DNA of 38,573 nt from positions 1 through 38,573 of the forward strand of contig MNQS01000104.1 in the NCBI GenBank assembly GCA_001915545.1. The letters run 5' to 3'. A model generated the notes under the pieces. It was not told the origin of the DNA. It worked only from the letters and a program-made list of their open reading frames with translations, and searched no databases. Both the position numbers and the translations under genes were made by a program. This stretch comes from Bacteroides sp. 43_108. Lineage in GTDB: Bacteria; Bacteroidota; Bacteroidia; Bacteroidales; Bacteroidaceae. Positions 17,717-25,753 of this stretch are shown here, one piece after another (the first letter of the stretch is position 1; every line of letters starts with the position of its first letter).

Positions 17717-19045
17717 ATGAAAAATTACACCATTGCTGTAGCCGGTACAGGCTACGTAGGACTTTCAATAGCCACCCTTCTGTCACAGCATCATAAAGTT
17801 ACTGCTGTTGACGTGATACCTGAAAAGGTTGAAAAGATAAACAAAAGAATAAGCCCTATACAGGACGAGTATATAGAGAAATATCTTGCTGAAAAGGAAC
17901 TGAACCTGACTGCTACACTTGATGGAGCAAAGGCTTACGCCGAAGCTGACTTCGTAGTGATAGCTGCACCGACTAACTATGACCCTGTAAAGAATTATTT
18001 CGACACAAGTCATGTGGAAGAGGTCATTGACCTTGTGCTTGATGTCAATCCTGATGCTGTAATGGTTATAAAGAGTACTATTCCTGTGGGTTATTGCAGA
18101 AGTCTGTACGTAAAGTATGCAGAAAGATTCAGGACTGATGCGAAGCTTCAGGGAAAGAAGTTCAACCTGCTCTTCTCTCCTGAGTTCCTGCGTGAGAGCA
18201 AGGCACTGTACGACAACCTGTATCCAAGCCGTATTATCGTGGGGTATCCGAAGTTCATAGACGGACAGGACAAGGAGAACGAGGCCATCAAGGCTATTGC
18301 TGGTGACAATCTTGAAGAGAAAGCCAAGACGTTTGCTTCGTTGCTTCAGGAAGGTGCAATAAAGGAGAATATCGACACTTTGTTCATGGGACTGAAGGAA
18401 GCTGAAGCGGTGAAACTCTTTGCCAATACATATTTAGCATTGCGTGTATCTTACTTCAACGAGCTGGACACTTATGCAGAGGTGAAAGGTCTGGATACTC
18501 AGGCCATAATAGACGGTGTATGTCTTGATCCGCGTATCGGCACGCACTACAACAACCCTTCTTTCGGCTACGGCGGCTACTGTCTGCCTAAGGACACAAA
18601 ACAGCTTCTTGCAAACTATGCTGATGTGCCGGAGAACCTTATTCAGGCAATCGTCGAGAGCAACCGCACAAGAAAGGACTTCATTGCCGACCAGGTTCTG
18701 AAGATGGCTGGATACTATGACTATTACAACCGTGGAGACTTTGACCCTAAGCAGGAAAAGGAATGCACAATCGGTGTGTACCGTCTGACGATGAAGTCGA
18801 ACAGCGACAATTTCCGCCAGAGCTCTATACAGGGTGTCATGAAGCGCATAAAGGCCAAAGGTGCGGAGATTGTTATATATGAACCTACACTTGAGGACGG
18901 AAGCACATTCTTCGGTTCCAAGGTTGTAAACGATATGGACAAGTTCAAGGCAATGTCAAAGGCCATCATCGCCAACAGATATGACAGTTGTCTGGATGAT
19001 GTAAAAGAAAAGGTCTACACAAGAGATATATTCAGAAGAGACTGA
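17717..19045 (+). CDS. ugd: UDP-glucose 6-dehydrogenase
   Basis: 442 residues, full length. The N-terminal Rossmann motif is [12 protein letters not shown] (residues 8-19). [30 protein letters not shown] and [21 protein letters not shown] follow in the usual order, and the catalytic Cys289 lies in [15 protein letters not shown]. Ugd oxidises UDP-glucose twice with NAD+ to UDP-glucuronate, a precursor for acidic capsule sugars. Closely related nucleotide-sugar dehydrogenases cannot be wholly excluded, but the short form and motif spacing fit Ugd. It starts 20 bp after the WecG-like gene, and its TGA overlaps the cupin ATG (TGATG), so the three genes probably form one unit. Confidence 0.93.
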   Translation: MKNYTIAVAGTGYVGLSIATLLSQHHKVTAVDVIPEKVEKINKRISPIQDEYIEKYLAEKELNLTATLDGAKAYAEADFVVIAAPTNYDPVKNYFDTSHVEEVIDLVLDVNPDAVMVIKSTIPVGYCRSLYVKYAERFRTDAKLQGKKFNLLFSPEFLRESKALYDNLYPSRIIVGYPKFIDGQDKENEAIKAIAGDNLEEKAKTFASLLQEGAIKENIDTLFMGLKEAEAVKLFANTYLALRVSYFNELDTYAEVKGLDTQAIIDGVCLDPRIGTHYNNPSFGYGGYCLPKDTKQLLANYADVPENLIQAIVESNRTRKDFIADQVLKMAGYYDYYNRGDFDPKQEKECTIGVYRLTMKSNSDNFRQSSIQGVMKRIKAKGAEIVIYEPTLEDGSTFFGSKVVNDMDKFKAMSKAIIANRYDSCLDDVKEKVYTRDIFRRD

Positions 19046-19374
19046 TGCTTAAACATCTCAATGACATAGAGCCTGTAGCTACATCTCACGGCGTAGGTCA
19101 GAAAAGGGTTCTGCTGAGCAAAGCAGAAACGGAAACAGGACTGACACAGGTTGCAGTGACAAGACTGAGGGCTGGCGAAGTGGCAGAAGAGCACGTGCAC
19201 GAAACGATGGAGGAGGAATTCTTCTTCATGAAAGGTGTGGCTGAGGTGGAAATCGACGGCAAGGCGGTTGTCTGCCGTGCTGGGGATTTTCTTAAGGTAA
19301 GCCATGGCGTGGGGCACAGGCTCAGAGCGGTTGAAGACACAGAGATGATGACGATTGGAGCCACAATTAGGTAA
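19045..19374 (+). CDS. Small cupin-domain protein
   Basis: 109 residues forming a single cupin barrel. The metal-binding pattern is EEHVHETMEEEFFFMKG near residue 50 (His-x-His ... Glu) and the second motif is AGDFLKVSHGVGHRL near residue 82 with the later His. Small cupins next to sugar dehydrogenases may be sugar isomerases or sensors; the substrate is unknown. It starts at the ugd stop (1 nt shared). Unusually, its TAA stop (19372-19374) lies inside the first AGGTAAAAC linker of a hairpin array, so the array begins exactly where the gene ends. Confidence 0.85.
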   Translation: MLKHLNDIEPVATSHGVGQKRVLLSKAETETGLTQVAVTRLRAGEVAEEHVHETMEEEFFFMKGVAEVEIDGKAVVCRAGDFLKVSHGVGHRLRAVEDTEMMTIGATIR

Positions 19375-19470
19375 AACGCGAGCGGGCTCGCTAGGTAAAC
19401 GTGAAGCAGAGCTTCTACTAGTTAAAACACAAAACTTGGTTTTGTTAGGTAAAACGCTGCGCTAGGTAAT
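19369..19470. repeat. AGGTAAA hairpin array B2
   Basis: Begins in the cupin stop codon. Hairpins in order: GCGAGC/GCTCGC (loop GG), GAAGC/GCTTC (loop AGA), ACAAAAC/GTTTTGT (loop TTG), GC/GC remnant. Linkers are AGGTAAAAC, AGGTAAAC, AGTTAAAAC and AGGTAAAAC. It ends in AGGTAATAGC. Confidence 0.85.
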
Positions 19471-19499
19471 AGCTTTTGTGGGTGCTTACGATATTTTAA

Positions 19500-19676
19500 G
19501 ACAGAAGAACATAAGAACAAAAGAGCATTGATTCTTGAACGTTCTCACAAATGAATTTGCAGTACGTTAATTAATCAATGTTTTGCATCATAGATGCTGA
19601 GCTTACAACTCTTTTTTGTTTTAAAAGAACAGAAGGGTTTACGATATTGCATAAGACCACTATACCGTCATTCCTG
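19500..19676. repeat. Spacer block C, copy 1
   Basis: Starts GACAGAAGAACATAAGAA, includes the hairpin GCATCATAGATGC, and ends with the AGAACAGAAGGGTTTACG segment that leads into element A1. No gene is visible between 19375 and 21470; that 2.1 kb stretch is entirely repeats. Confidence 0.7.
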
Positions 19677-19782
19677 GCTGGGACTAGGAATCTAATGGTG
19701 ATGGTTAGTAGAATGTACGCTTTGTTTCGCCAACATTTGTGCTTACATTGAAATAAGATCCCTGGTCATGGCCAGGGATGAC
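19677..19782 (+). repeat. Element A, copy 1 (REPIN/MITE-like)
   Basis: Left arm GTCATTCCTGGCTGGGAC, right arm CATGGCCAGGGATGAC. About 106 bp, the shortest copy. The ends are inverted repeats and each end can also fold on itself. Confidence 0.88.
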
Positions 19783-19847
19783 ATAATCGGAAGCATTGTA
19801 CTGTCTTTTAGTGGGTGCACACTTTTAAAAGACAGAAGAACACGTGT

Positions 19848-19990
19848 GAAGATGGGCTTCACAAGGTAAAACGCGAATTAATTCGCGAGGTAAACGCAAA
19901 ACTGAGTTTTGCTAGTTAAATGCTTACACTAGCTAATAGCTTTTACCTGCATCGTTTGCGATGCTTTTTACCTACAACTTTGTTGCTTAA
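19848..19990. repeat. AGGTAAA hairpin array B3 (converging)
   Basis: Hairpins GTGAAG/CTTCAC (loop about ATGGG), GCGAAT/ATTCGC, GCAAAAC/GTTTTGC, then GCATCG/CGATGC and CAAC/GTTG. The first three are followed by AGGTAAA-type linkers; the last two are preceded by the complementary TTTTACCT, so the array switches orientation as B1 does. The sequence 19991-20125 after it is unique-looking apart from a TTCTTATGTCTG end; no gene was seen in it. Confidence 0.82.
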
Positions 19991-20125
19991 GTTTTTATGT
20001 TCTTGTGTTCTTATGTCTGAATCAATGCAAAATAAGGGGCATGGAGACAAAAGGATCTATGGTCGCGTCGGATGATGCCGCTTTTCTTTTGAAAATAACT
20101 AAGCTTCTCTTCATGCCTCTTTATT

Positions 20126-20249
20126 TATGAAGCGGGCTTCATAAATAGGTAAAATGCGAAGCTTGCTTCGCCAGGTAAAATGCAAAACTTGGTTTTGCCA
20201 GGTAAACGCGCTTTGCACTAGGTAAATGCGAACGAGTTCGCTAGGTTAT
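20126..20249. repeat. AGGTAAA hairpin array B4
   Basis: Begins with the longest stem of the family, TTTATGAAGC/GCTTCATAAA. Then GCGAAGC/GCTTCGC, GCAAAAC/GTTTTGC (loop TTG), GCGC/GC remnant and GCGAAC/GTTCGC follow, all joined by AGGTAAA(A)T or AGGTAAAC. Confidence 0.85.
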
Positions 20250-20255
20250 TCTTTA

Positions 20256-20425
20256 GACAGAAGAACATAAGAACAAAAGAGGCATTGAAATCTCAAATGC
20301 TCATTCAAGCAAGCTTGATGCTAATTTAATATTTCAATGCTGGCACTTTCAGTGCTGAATTTTCAATATTCTTTTGTTGAAAAGAAACACAAAGGTTATA
20401 CAATATTACATAAAGTGGCTATAGC
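20256..20425. repeat. Spacer block C, copy 2
   Basis: GACAGAAGAACATAAGAA start, internal CAAGCAAGCTTG palindrome, and an AAAGAAACACAAAGGTTATA end leading into element A2. Confidence 0.7.
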
Positions 20426-20539
20426 GTCATTCCTGGCCAGGACCAGGAATCTGATTCACGGGTAGTATTTGCGTTCTTTTTATCGCAGGCATTTGTGCTT
20501 GCATTGAGACAAGTTCCCTGGTCCAGGGCCAGGGATGAC
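20426..20539 (+). repeat. Element A, copy 2
   Basis: Left arm GTCATTCCTGGCCAGGAC, right arm CAGGGCCAGGGATGAC. The middle differs from most copies (TTCACGGGTAGTATTTGCG). Confidence 0.88.
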
Positions 20540-20587
20540 GCTGTCGGGGGCACTGTACTGTTATTTTGTGGATGTCCTTTTTTGAAA

Positions 20588-20756
20588 GACAGAAGAACAT
20601 AAGAACAAAAGATTACCATTGATTTCTGAATGTTCTTGCAAATGAATTTGCAGTACATTTTTCAATCAATGTTTTTACATCTTCGATGCCTTGCCTTCAG
20701 CATTTTTGTTGGTTAAGAACATAAGACTTTTATGGCAGTACCAAAGTTACTATACC
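20588..20756. repeat. Spacer block C, copy 3
   Basis: Same start as the other C blocks. It carries the TTGCAAATGAATTTGCAGTA palindrome also found in copy 1, placing copies 1 and 3 in one subfamily. Confidence 0.7.
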
Positions 20757-20872
20757 GTCATTCCTGGCTGGGGCCAGGAATCTGATGGTTGTGATCTGTA
20801 GGATGGGTTCTTTTTGTCGCTGGCATTTGTGTCTTCATTGAAATAAGATCCCTGGTCCTGGCCAGGGATGAC
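20757..20872 (+). repeat. Element A, copy 3
   Basis: Left arm GTCATTCCTGGCTGGGGC, right arm CCTGGCCAGGGATGAC. The trailing ATAATCGGAA is shared with copy 1. Confidence 0.88.
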
Positions 20873-20920
20873 ATAATCGGAAACATTGTACAGTAATTTA
20901 GTGGGTGCACACTTTTAAAA

Positions 20921-21050
20921 GACAGAAGAACATAAGAACAAAAGATTTGCATTGAAATCTCAAATGCTCATTCAAACAAGCTTGATGTTCTTTTGCGTCT
21001 TCAATGCTGTTGCATCAAAGATGCTGTGTCTACGACTCTACTTTTGTAGG
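20921..21050. repeat. Spacer block C, copy 4
   Basis: GACAGAAGAACATAAGAA start, CAAACAAGCTTG internal segment, and a CTACGACTCTACTTTTGTAG hairpin at its end. It runs straight into block D. Confidence 0.65.
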
Positions 21051-21240
21051 TAAGAACAGAAGAAGAGTATGTTTTTCCCTTTTCTGTTCTTATAAGAATG
21101 TGTTTTATATTGTAAATACAAGCTTGACTTGCTTGATGAACATTAGGCAGTGACAGGCATGAGCTTGCTCATGGATGCAATGATGGATGTTCATAACTTG
21201 CATTCTTATATTCTTGTGTTCTTGTGTCTGAATAAAAAAG
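21051..21240. repeat. Spacer block D, copy 1
   Basis: Starts TAAGAACAGAAGAAGAGTA, contains a TATTGTAAATACAAGCTTG segment and the hairpin CATGAGC/GCTCATG, and ends with TTCTTGTGTTCTTGTGTCTG, which is close to the reverse complement of the block C start. Confidence 0.65.
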
Positions 21241-21265
21241 AATAATCATGCAGTGCCACCATGTC

Positions 21266-21380
21266 GTCATTCCTGGCCGGGACCAGGAATCTGATGATGA
21301 TGGTCTGTAAGATGTGATATTCTTATCGTAAGAACTGTGCTGTCAGTGAAATAATATCCCTGGTCCTTGCCAGGGATGAC
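21266..21380 (+). repeat. Element A, copy 4
   Basis: Left arm GTCATTCCTGGCCGGGAC, right arm CTTGCCAGGGATGAC. It is the last repeat before gmd, 90 bp upstream of its ATG. Confidence 0.88.
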
Positions 21381-21470
21381 AGCTTAGCAGGCAGATGTGT
21401 CATATTCAAAAATAAGAGAGAGAAATAATATAAACTGATAATCATTAACAACTAACTAAATTTTACTTAC

Positions 21471-22565
21471 ATGGAAAGAAAAGTTGCATTAATTACGGGT
21501 GTTACAGGTCAGGACGGTTCTTATCTGTCCGAGTTTCTTTTGGAGAAGGGCTATGACGTGCACGGAACTATCAGACGTTCATCTGTGGATTTCCGCGAGA
21601 GAATAGCTCACCTGGAGGGACATCCTAACTTCCACCTGCACTATGCTGACCTCGGTGACTCAATGAGCATCATTCAGGTTGTGAACAAGGTGAAGCCGAC
21701 AGAAATATACAACCTCGCGGCTCAGAGCCATGTACAGGTGAGCTTCGACTCGCCTGAGTTCACTGCCGACGTGGACGCTGTCGGTGTGCTCCGCATACTT
21801 GAGGCCGTGCGCCAGTGCGGACTGACAGAGACATGTCGCATATACCAGGCTTCAACTTCCGAGCTCTACGGAAAGGTGGAGGAAGTGCCGCAGAACGAGA
21901 ACACTCCATTCCATCCATACAGCCCGTATGCAGTTGCAAAGCAGTACGGTTTCTGGATTGTGAAGGAATACCGCGAGGCATACAACATGTACTGCTGTTC
22001 GGGTATCCTCTTCAACCACGAGTCTGAGCGCAGAGGTGAGACATTCGTGACAAGAAAGATAACGCTGGCCGCAGCACGCATCGCTCAGGGCAAGCAGGAC
22101 AAGCTGTATCTGGGAAATCTGGATTCGCTCCGCGACTGGGGTTATGCAAAGGACTACGTGGAGTGCATGTGGCTCATTCTCCAGCAGGAGAAGCCTGAGG
22201 ACTTCGTAATCGCTACAGGAGAGCAGCACAGCGTGCGCGAGTTCTGCCACTACGCGTTCAAGCGTGCAGGAATAGAACTGGAGTTCAAGGGCGAGGGACT
22301 GGACGAGAAGGGATACGACAAGGCAACGGGCAAGTGCCTCATAGAGGTATCGCCTGACTTCTACAGACCTACAGACGTGGTGAACCTCTGGGGCGATCCG
22401 TCAAAGGCAAAGAAGGTGCTCGGATGGAATCCTACAAAGACAAGCTTCGAGGAGCTCGTGAACATCATGGTAGACTCTGACATGGCCAAGGTGGCTGTGG
22501 AGCGCGCAAGCGAGAAGGTGAAGATGAACCTCGCCGAGTATCTTGAAAAAGGCATCGTTAAATAG
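21471..22565 (+). CDS. gmd: GDP-mannose 4,6-dehydratase
   Basis: 364 residues, full length. The Rossmann motif [22 protein letters not shown] (residues 7-28, NADP-binding), [13 protein letters not shown], and [12 protein letters not shown] are classic Gmd. The catalytic set is Thr in [10 protein letters not shown] (about residue 128) and Tyr/Lys in [15 protein letters not shown] (about 150-156). [16 protein letters not shown] and [18 protein letters not shown] complete the signature. It converts GDP-mannose to GDP-4-keto-6-deoxymannose, the substrate of Fcl. The gene stands alone between repeat blocks instead of next to fcl, and the leader is A-rich without a Shine-Dalgarno site. Confidence 0.97.
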   Translation: MERKVALITGVTGQDGSYLSEFLLEKGYDVHGTIRRSSVDFRERIAHLEGHPNFHLHYADLGDSMSIIQVVNKVKPTEIYNLAAQSHVQVSFDSPEFTADVDAVGVLRILEAVRQCGLTETCRIYQASTSELYGKVEEVPQNENTPFHPYSPYAVAKQYGFWIVKEYREAYNMYCCSGILFNHESERRGETFVTRKITLAAARIAQGKQDKLYLGNLDSLRDWGYAKDYVECMWLILQQEKPEDFVIATGEQHSVREFCHYAFKRAGIELEFKGEGLDEKGYDKATGKCLIEVSPDFYRPTDVVNLWGDPSKAKKVLGWNPTKTSFEELVNIMVDSDMAKVAVERASEKVKMNLAEYLEKGIVK

Positions 22566-22638
22566 TGCGGCGCTATTTAACTACAGATTTAAGACATAAG
22601 AACAGAAGTTATCATAGTACTACTATTGTGGCTATATC

Positions 22639-22754
22639 GTCATTCCTGGCCTGGACCAGGAATCTGATGTTCACTGGCTACAGGATATGTTTTAAACTAT
22701 CGCCAACATTGTGCCGTCATTTGTATAAGATCCCTGGTCCCGGCCAGGGATGAC
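22639..22754 (+). repeat. Element A, copy 5
   Basis: Left arm GTCATTCCTGGCCTGGAC, right arm CCGGCCAGGGATGAC, 74 bp after the gmd stop. It shares the GTTTTAAACTATCGCC core with copies 6 and 11. The whole 22566-23342 gap is repeats A5-C5-A6-E1. Confidence 0.88.
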
Positions 22755-22801
22755 GCTGTCGGGGCACTTGTTGTGTTTAGTGGGTGTTTACTTGTTTTTA
22801 A

Positions 22802-22971
22802 GACAGAAGAACATAAGAACAAAAGATTTGCATTGAATACCAAATACTCATTCAAGCGAGCTTGATGTTCTTTTGTTATTCAATGCATCTGCATCATAGA
22901 TGCTGAGTACTCAACTCTTTTTGTTGAAAAAGAACAGAAGGGTTTACGATATTGCATAAGACCACTATGCC
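22802..22971. repeat. Spacer block C, copy 5
   Basis: GACAGAAGAACATAAGAA start, CAAGCGAGCTTG, hairpin GCATCATAGATGC, and AGAACAGAAGGGTTTACG end, as in copy 1. Confidence 0.7.
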
Positions 22972-23087
22972 GTCATTCCTGGCTGGGACCAGGAATCTGA
23001 TGTTCACAGGCTGTAAGATGCGTTTTAAACTATCGCCGACATTGTGCCGTCATTTGGATAAGATCCCTGGTCCAGGCCAGGAATGAC
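22972..23087 (+). repeat. Element A, copy 6
   Basis: Left arm GTCATTCCTGGCTGGGAC, right arm CCAGGCCAGGAATGAC; the right arm has GGAATGAC instead of GGGATGAC. Confidence 0.86.
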
Positions 23088-23115
23088 GCTGTCGGGGGCT
23101 CTGTGCTATTGCTTT

Positions 23116-23280
23116 GTGGATGTATCCCCTACTCTTCTGTCCATCAAGAATACGGTGCAAGGCACTGCAAATATTTTGCATGATGGACAGGTGGATGCGC
23201 GGACGGAAGCTTGATTATGTACGCACAGACAAATGAACATCATCTGTATTCTTATGTTCTTTTGTTCTTGTGTCTAAAAC
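23116..23280. repeat. Spacer block E, copy 1
   Basis: Starts GTGGATGTATCCCCTACTC, contains AAGGCACTGCAAATATTTTG and a GTACGCACAGACAAATGAAC segment, and ends with TTCTTTTGTTCTTGTGTCT. It lies directly upstream of fcl. Confidence 0.65.
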
Positions 23281-23342
23281 AGTTTGGAGAGACCTGAAAC
23301 ATAGGTATGACTCAATCAATTTTTTTTGCAAAAAAAAATATT

Positions 23343-24485
23343 ATGTTGGATAAGAATTCAAAGATTTTTGTAGCCGGACACAGGGGACTGGTCGGTTCGG
23401 CTATATGGAACAACCTCAAGCAGAGGGGATACGAGAATCTGGTGGGCAGATCGCACAGCGAGCTCGACCTGCTCGATCCGGTGGCGGTCAAGGCGTTCTT
23501 CGACGAGGAGAAGCCGGATGCGGTGGTGCTCGCCGCCGCCCATGTGGGAGGAATCATGGCGAACCTGCAATACCGTGCGGACTTCATATACCAGAACCTG
23601 CAGATACAGCAGAACGTAATCGGTGAGAGCTGGAAGCACGGGGTGAAGAAACTGCTGTTCCTTGGAAGCACATGCATCTATCCGAGGGAGGCTCAGCAGC
23701 CGATGCCGGAGGACTGCCTGCTCACTTCACCGCTGGAATATACTAACGAGCCGTACGCCATCGCGAAGATTGCGGGACTGAAGATGTGCGAGAGCTTCAA
23801 CCTGCAGTACGGAACGAACTACATCGCCGTCATGCCGACGAACCTGTACGGACCGAATGACAACTTCCACCTGGAGAACAGCCACGTGCTGCCTGCGATG
23901 ATAAGGAAGATACACCTGGCGAAGTGCCTCAACGAGGGCGACTGGGAGGCCGTGCGCAAGGACATAGGCCTGAGACCTGTGAGCATGATGAAGGACGGAG
24001 TGAAGAAGCTGGTGGACGGACAGTCGGACGAGAAGGACATTCTCGAGGTGCTGGCACACTACGGCATAACACCGGAGGCTGTAACGCTCTGGGGTACGGG
24101 TGCTCCGATGAGGGAGTTCCTCTGGAGCGAGGAGATGGCGGATGCCAGCGTGCACGTGCTCCTCAACGTGGACTTCAAGGATACGTATGACGCGTCGGTG
24201 AAGAACGCAGACGGCATAGCGGAGATACGCAACTGCCATATCAACGTGGGAACTGGCAAGGAACTGTCGATACGCGAAGTGGCAGAGAAGATCATGGCGG
24301 AGATCGGTTTCAAGGGCAAGCTGCTCTGGGATTCGTCGAAGCCGGACGGCACGCTGCGCAAGCTGACGGACGTGACTAAGCTGCACAGGCTGGGATGGCA
24401 CCACAAGATAGAGATCGACGAGGGTGTGCACAGACTGTACGAATGGTACCTGAAGGGTATCTGCATCAATCATCAGAATGCGTGA
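23343..24485 (+). CDS. fcl: GDP-L-fucose synthase
   Basis: 380 residues from the ATG at 23343. Motifs are FVAGHRGLVGSAIW (residues 9-22, NADP-binding), AAAHVGGIMAN, FLGSTCIYPREAQQPMPED, and the catalytic Tyr138-x3-Lys142 in NEPYAIAKIAGLKM. NLYGPNDNFH and MREFLWSEEMADA follow. Fcl epimerises and reduces the Gmd product to GDP-L-fucose. Between residues about 193 and 250 it has an extra charged segment (GDWEAVRKDIGLRPVSMMKD and on), which makes it longer than the 321-residue E. coli enzyme; Bacteroidetes forms are often longer. An upstream ATG at 23307 would add 12 residues rich in Phe and Lys and is less likely. Confidence 0.95.
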   Translation: MLDKNSKIFVAGHRGLVGSAIWNNLKQRGYENLVGRSHSELDLLDPVAVKAFFDEEKPDAVVLAAAHVGGIMANLQYRADFIYQNLQIQQNVIGESWKHGVKKLLFLGSTCIYPREAQQPMPEDCLLTSPLEYTNEPYAIAKIAGLKMCESFNLQYGTNYIAVMPTNLYGPNDNFHLENSHVLPAMIRKIHLAKCLNEGDWEAVRKDIGLRPVSMMKDGVKKLVDGQSDEKDILEVLAHYGITPEAVTLWGTGAPMREFLWSEEMADASVHVLLNVDFKDTYDASVKNADGIAEIRNCHINVGTGKELSIREVAEKIMAEIGFKGKLLWDSSKPDGTLRKLTDVTKLHRLGWHHKIEIDEGVHRLYEWYLKGICINHQNA

Positions 24486-24512
24486 AAGACTGGAAAGGAT
24501 AGATAATTTTGA

Positions 24513-24556
24513 GAAAAAGACAGGGACTCCGTCGAGAGGCTCTGTCTTTTTCGTTT
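24513..24556 (+). terminator. Rho-independent terminator after fcl
   Basis: GAAAAAGACAG pairs with CTGTCTTTTTC (11 bp) around an 18 nt interior, and a T-rich end follows. It is 28 bp after the fcl stop, so fcl transcription probably ends before the repeats. Confidence 0.85.
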
Positions 24557-24593
24557 AATAAGGGGTGTTCACTTTTGAAAGACAGAAGAACAT

Positions 24594-24708
24594 GTGTGAA
24601 ACGTGGCTTCACAAGGTAAAACACAAAGCGTGGCTTTGTTAGGTAAACGCGAGCAAGCTCGTTAGGTAAAATGCAACGTTGTTGCAAGGTAAAACGCTAC
24701 GCTAGTTT
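24594..24708. repeat. AGGTAAA hairpin array B5
   Basis: Hairpins in order: GTGAA(A)C/GCTTCAC (loop GTG), ACAAAGC/GCTTTGT (loop GTG), GCGAGC/GCTCGT (loop AA), GCAAC/GTTGC (loop GTT), GC/GC (TAC). Linkers are AGGTAAAAC, AGGTAAAC, AGGTAAAAT and AGGTAAAAC. The same order recurs in B6 and begins B7. Confidence 0.88.
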
Positions 24709-24716
24709 ATTCTTTA

Positions 24717-24762
24717 GACAGAAGAACAGAAGGGTTTATGATATTGCATTAAGCACCTATGC
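24717..24762. repeat. Spacer block C, copy 6 (internally deleted)
   Basis: The C start GACAGAAGAAC is fused directly to the C end AGAACAGAAGGGTTTATG, so about 120 bp of the middle is missing. The join is at a shared AGAAC-type sequence, which suggests deletion between short repeats. Confidence 0.65.
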
Positions 24763-24879
24763 CGTCATTCCAGGCTAGGACCAGGAATCTGATGTTCATG
24801 GACTGCAGGATGTGTTATTTTTATCGTCGGCTTTTGTGCCGTCATTGAAATAAGGTCCCTGGTCCTAGCCAGGGATGAC
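24763..24879 (+). repeat. Element A, copy 7
   Basis: Left arm GTCATTCCAGGCTAGGAC (diverged inside the arm), right arm CCTAGCCAGGGATGAC. Confidence 0.86.
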
Positions 24880-24926
24880 GGATCGCTAGCATTGCTATGT
24901 CTTTTAGTGGATGCCCACTTTTTGAA

Positions 24927-25053
24927 GACAAAAGAACATAAGAACAAAAGATTTGCATTGAATTCCAAATACTCATTCAAGCAAGCTTGATGTTCTTTTG
25001 CCATTCAATGTATCTGCATCATTGATGTTACGTCTACGACTTACTTTTGTAGG
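24927..25053. repeat. Spacer block C, copy 7
   Basis: GACAAAAGAACATAAGAAC start, CAAGCAAGCTTG, and a CTACGACTTACTTTTGTAG hairpin end that leads into block D. Confidence 0.65.
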
Positions 25054-25247
25054 TAAGAACAGAAGAAGAGCATTTTTCCCCTTTTTTGTTCTTATAAGAA
25101 TGTATTTTATATTGTAAATACAAGCTTGGCTTGTTAATGAAGATTATGACAGGCATGAGCTTGCTCATGGATGCAATTACGGATGTTCATAACTTACATT
25201 CTTATGTTCTTTTGTTCTTATGTCTTAACAAAAAGAATAACCATGTC
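25054..25247. repeat. Spacer block D, copy 2
   Basis: TAAGAACAGAAGAAGAGCA start, TATTGTAAATACAAGCTTG, hairpin CATGAGC/GCTCATG, and a TTCTTATGTCTTAACA end. Close to copies 1 and 3. Confidence 0.65.
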
Positions 25248-25363
25248 GTCATTCCTGGCCAGGACCAGGAATCTAATGTTCATGGACTGTAGGATGTGTT
25301 ATTTTTGTCGCTGGCATTTGTGTCTTCATCGAAATAAGATCCCTGGTCTTGGCCAGGGATGAC
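25248..25363 (+). repeat. Element A, copy 8
   Basis: Left arm GTCATTCCTGGCCAGGAC, right arm CTTGGCCAGGGATGAC. The core GTTCATGGACTGTAGG is shared with copy 9. Confidence 0.88.
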
Positions 25364-25389
25364 GGTTCGCAGGCACTGTGTAATGTTTA

Positions 25390-25563
25390 GTGGATGTATT
25401 CCCTACTCTTCTGTTCATTAAGAATGCGGTGCAAGGCACTGCAAATGTTTTGCATGATGGACAGGTGGATGTGCGGACGGAAGCTTGCTTATGTACGCAC
25501 AGACAAATGAACATCATCTGCATTCTTTTGTTCTTATGTCTTAACAAAAAGAATAACCATGTC
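25390..25563. repeat. Spacer block E, copy 2
   Basis: Very close to copy 1: GTGGATGTATTCCCTACTC start, AAGGCACTGCAAATGTTTTG, GTACGCACAGACAAATGAAC, and a TTCTTATGTCTTAACA end. Confidence 0.65.
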
Positions 25564-25679
25564 ATCATTCCTGGCCAGGACCAGGAATCTGATGTTCATG
25601 GACTGTAGGTTGTATTATTTTTGTCGCTGGCATTTGTGCCGTCATTTAGATAAGATCCCTGGTCCTAGCCAGGGATGAC
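25564..25679 (+). repeat. Element A, copy 9
   Basis: Left arm ATCATTCCTGGCCAGGAC (first base changed), right arm CCTAGCCAGGGATGAC. It lies 74 bp beyond the stop of the - strand glycosidase-like gene. The gap 24486-25753 holds only terminator and repeats. Confidence 0.86.
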
Positions 25680-25753
25680 GCTGTAGGGGACTCTGTGCAG
25701 TGTTTAGTGGGTGTTTACTTGTTTTGAAGAACTGGAGTGCTGTATGATAGATG

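Noticed and set aside
20419..20952. Open frames on the - strand (79 and 64 codons) with similar peptides (SSLARTRD-like) that recur at other A elements
   Set aside because: They are translations of element A and neighbouring blocks; the peptides are repeated because the DNA is repeated, they break at every variant base, and no leader or homologous single-copy gene exists.
19375..21470. rRNA, tRNA or riboswitch in the long gene-free stretch
   Set aside because: No tRNA T-loop (GTTCGAATC-type) or conserved riboswitch core was seen; the hairpins are explained by arrays and element A.
22565..22753. 62-codon frame directly after gmd
   Set aside because: It runs through element A5 and has the same repeat-derived ending as other copies.
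23727..24473. 248-codon - strand frame inside fcl
   Set aside because: Antisense of a GC-rich gene, His/Val/Leu-rich peptide without motifs.
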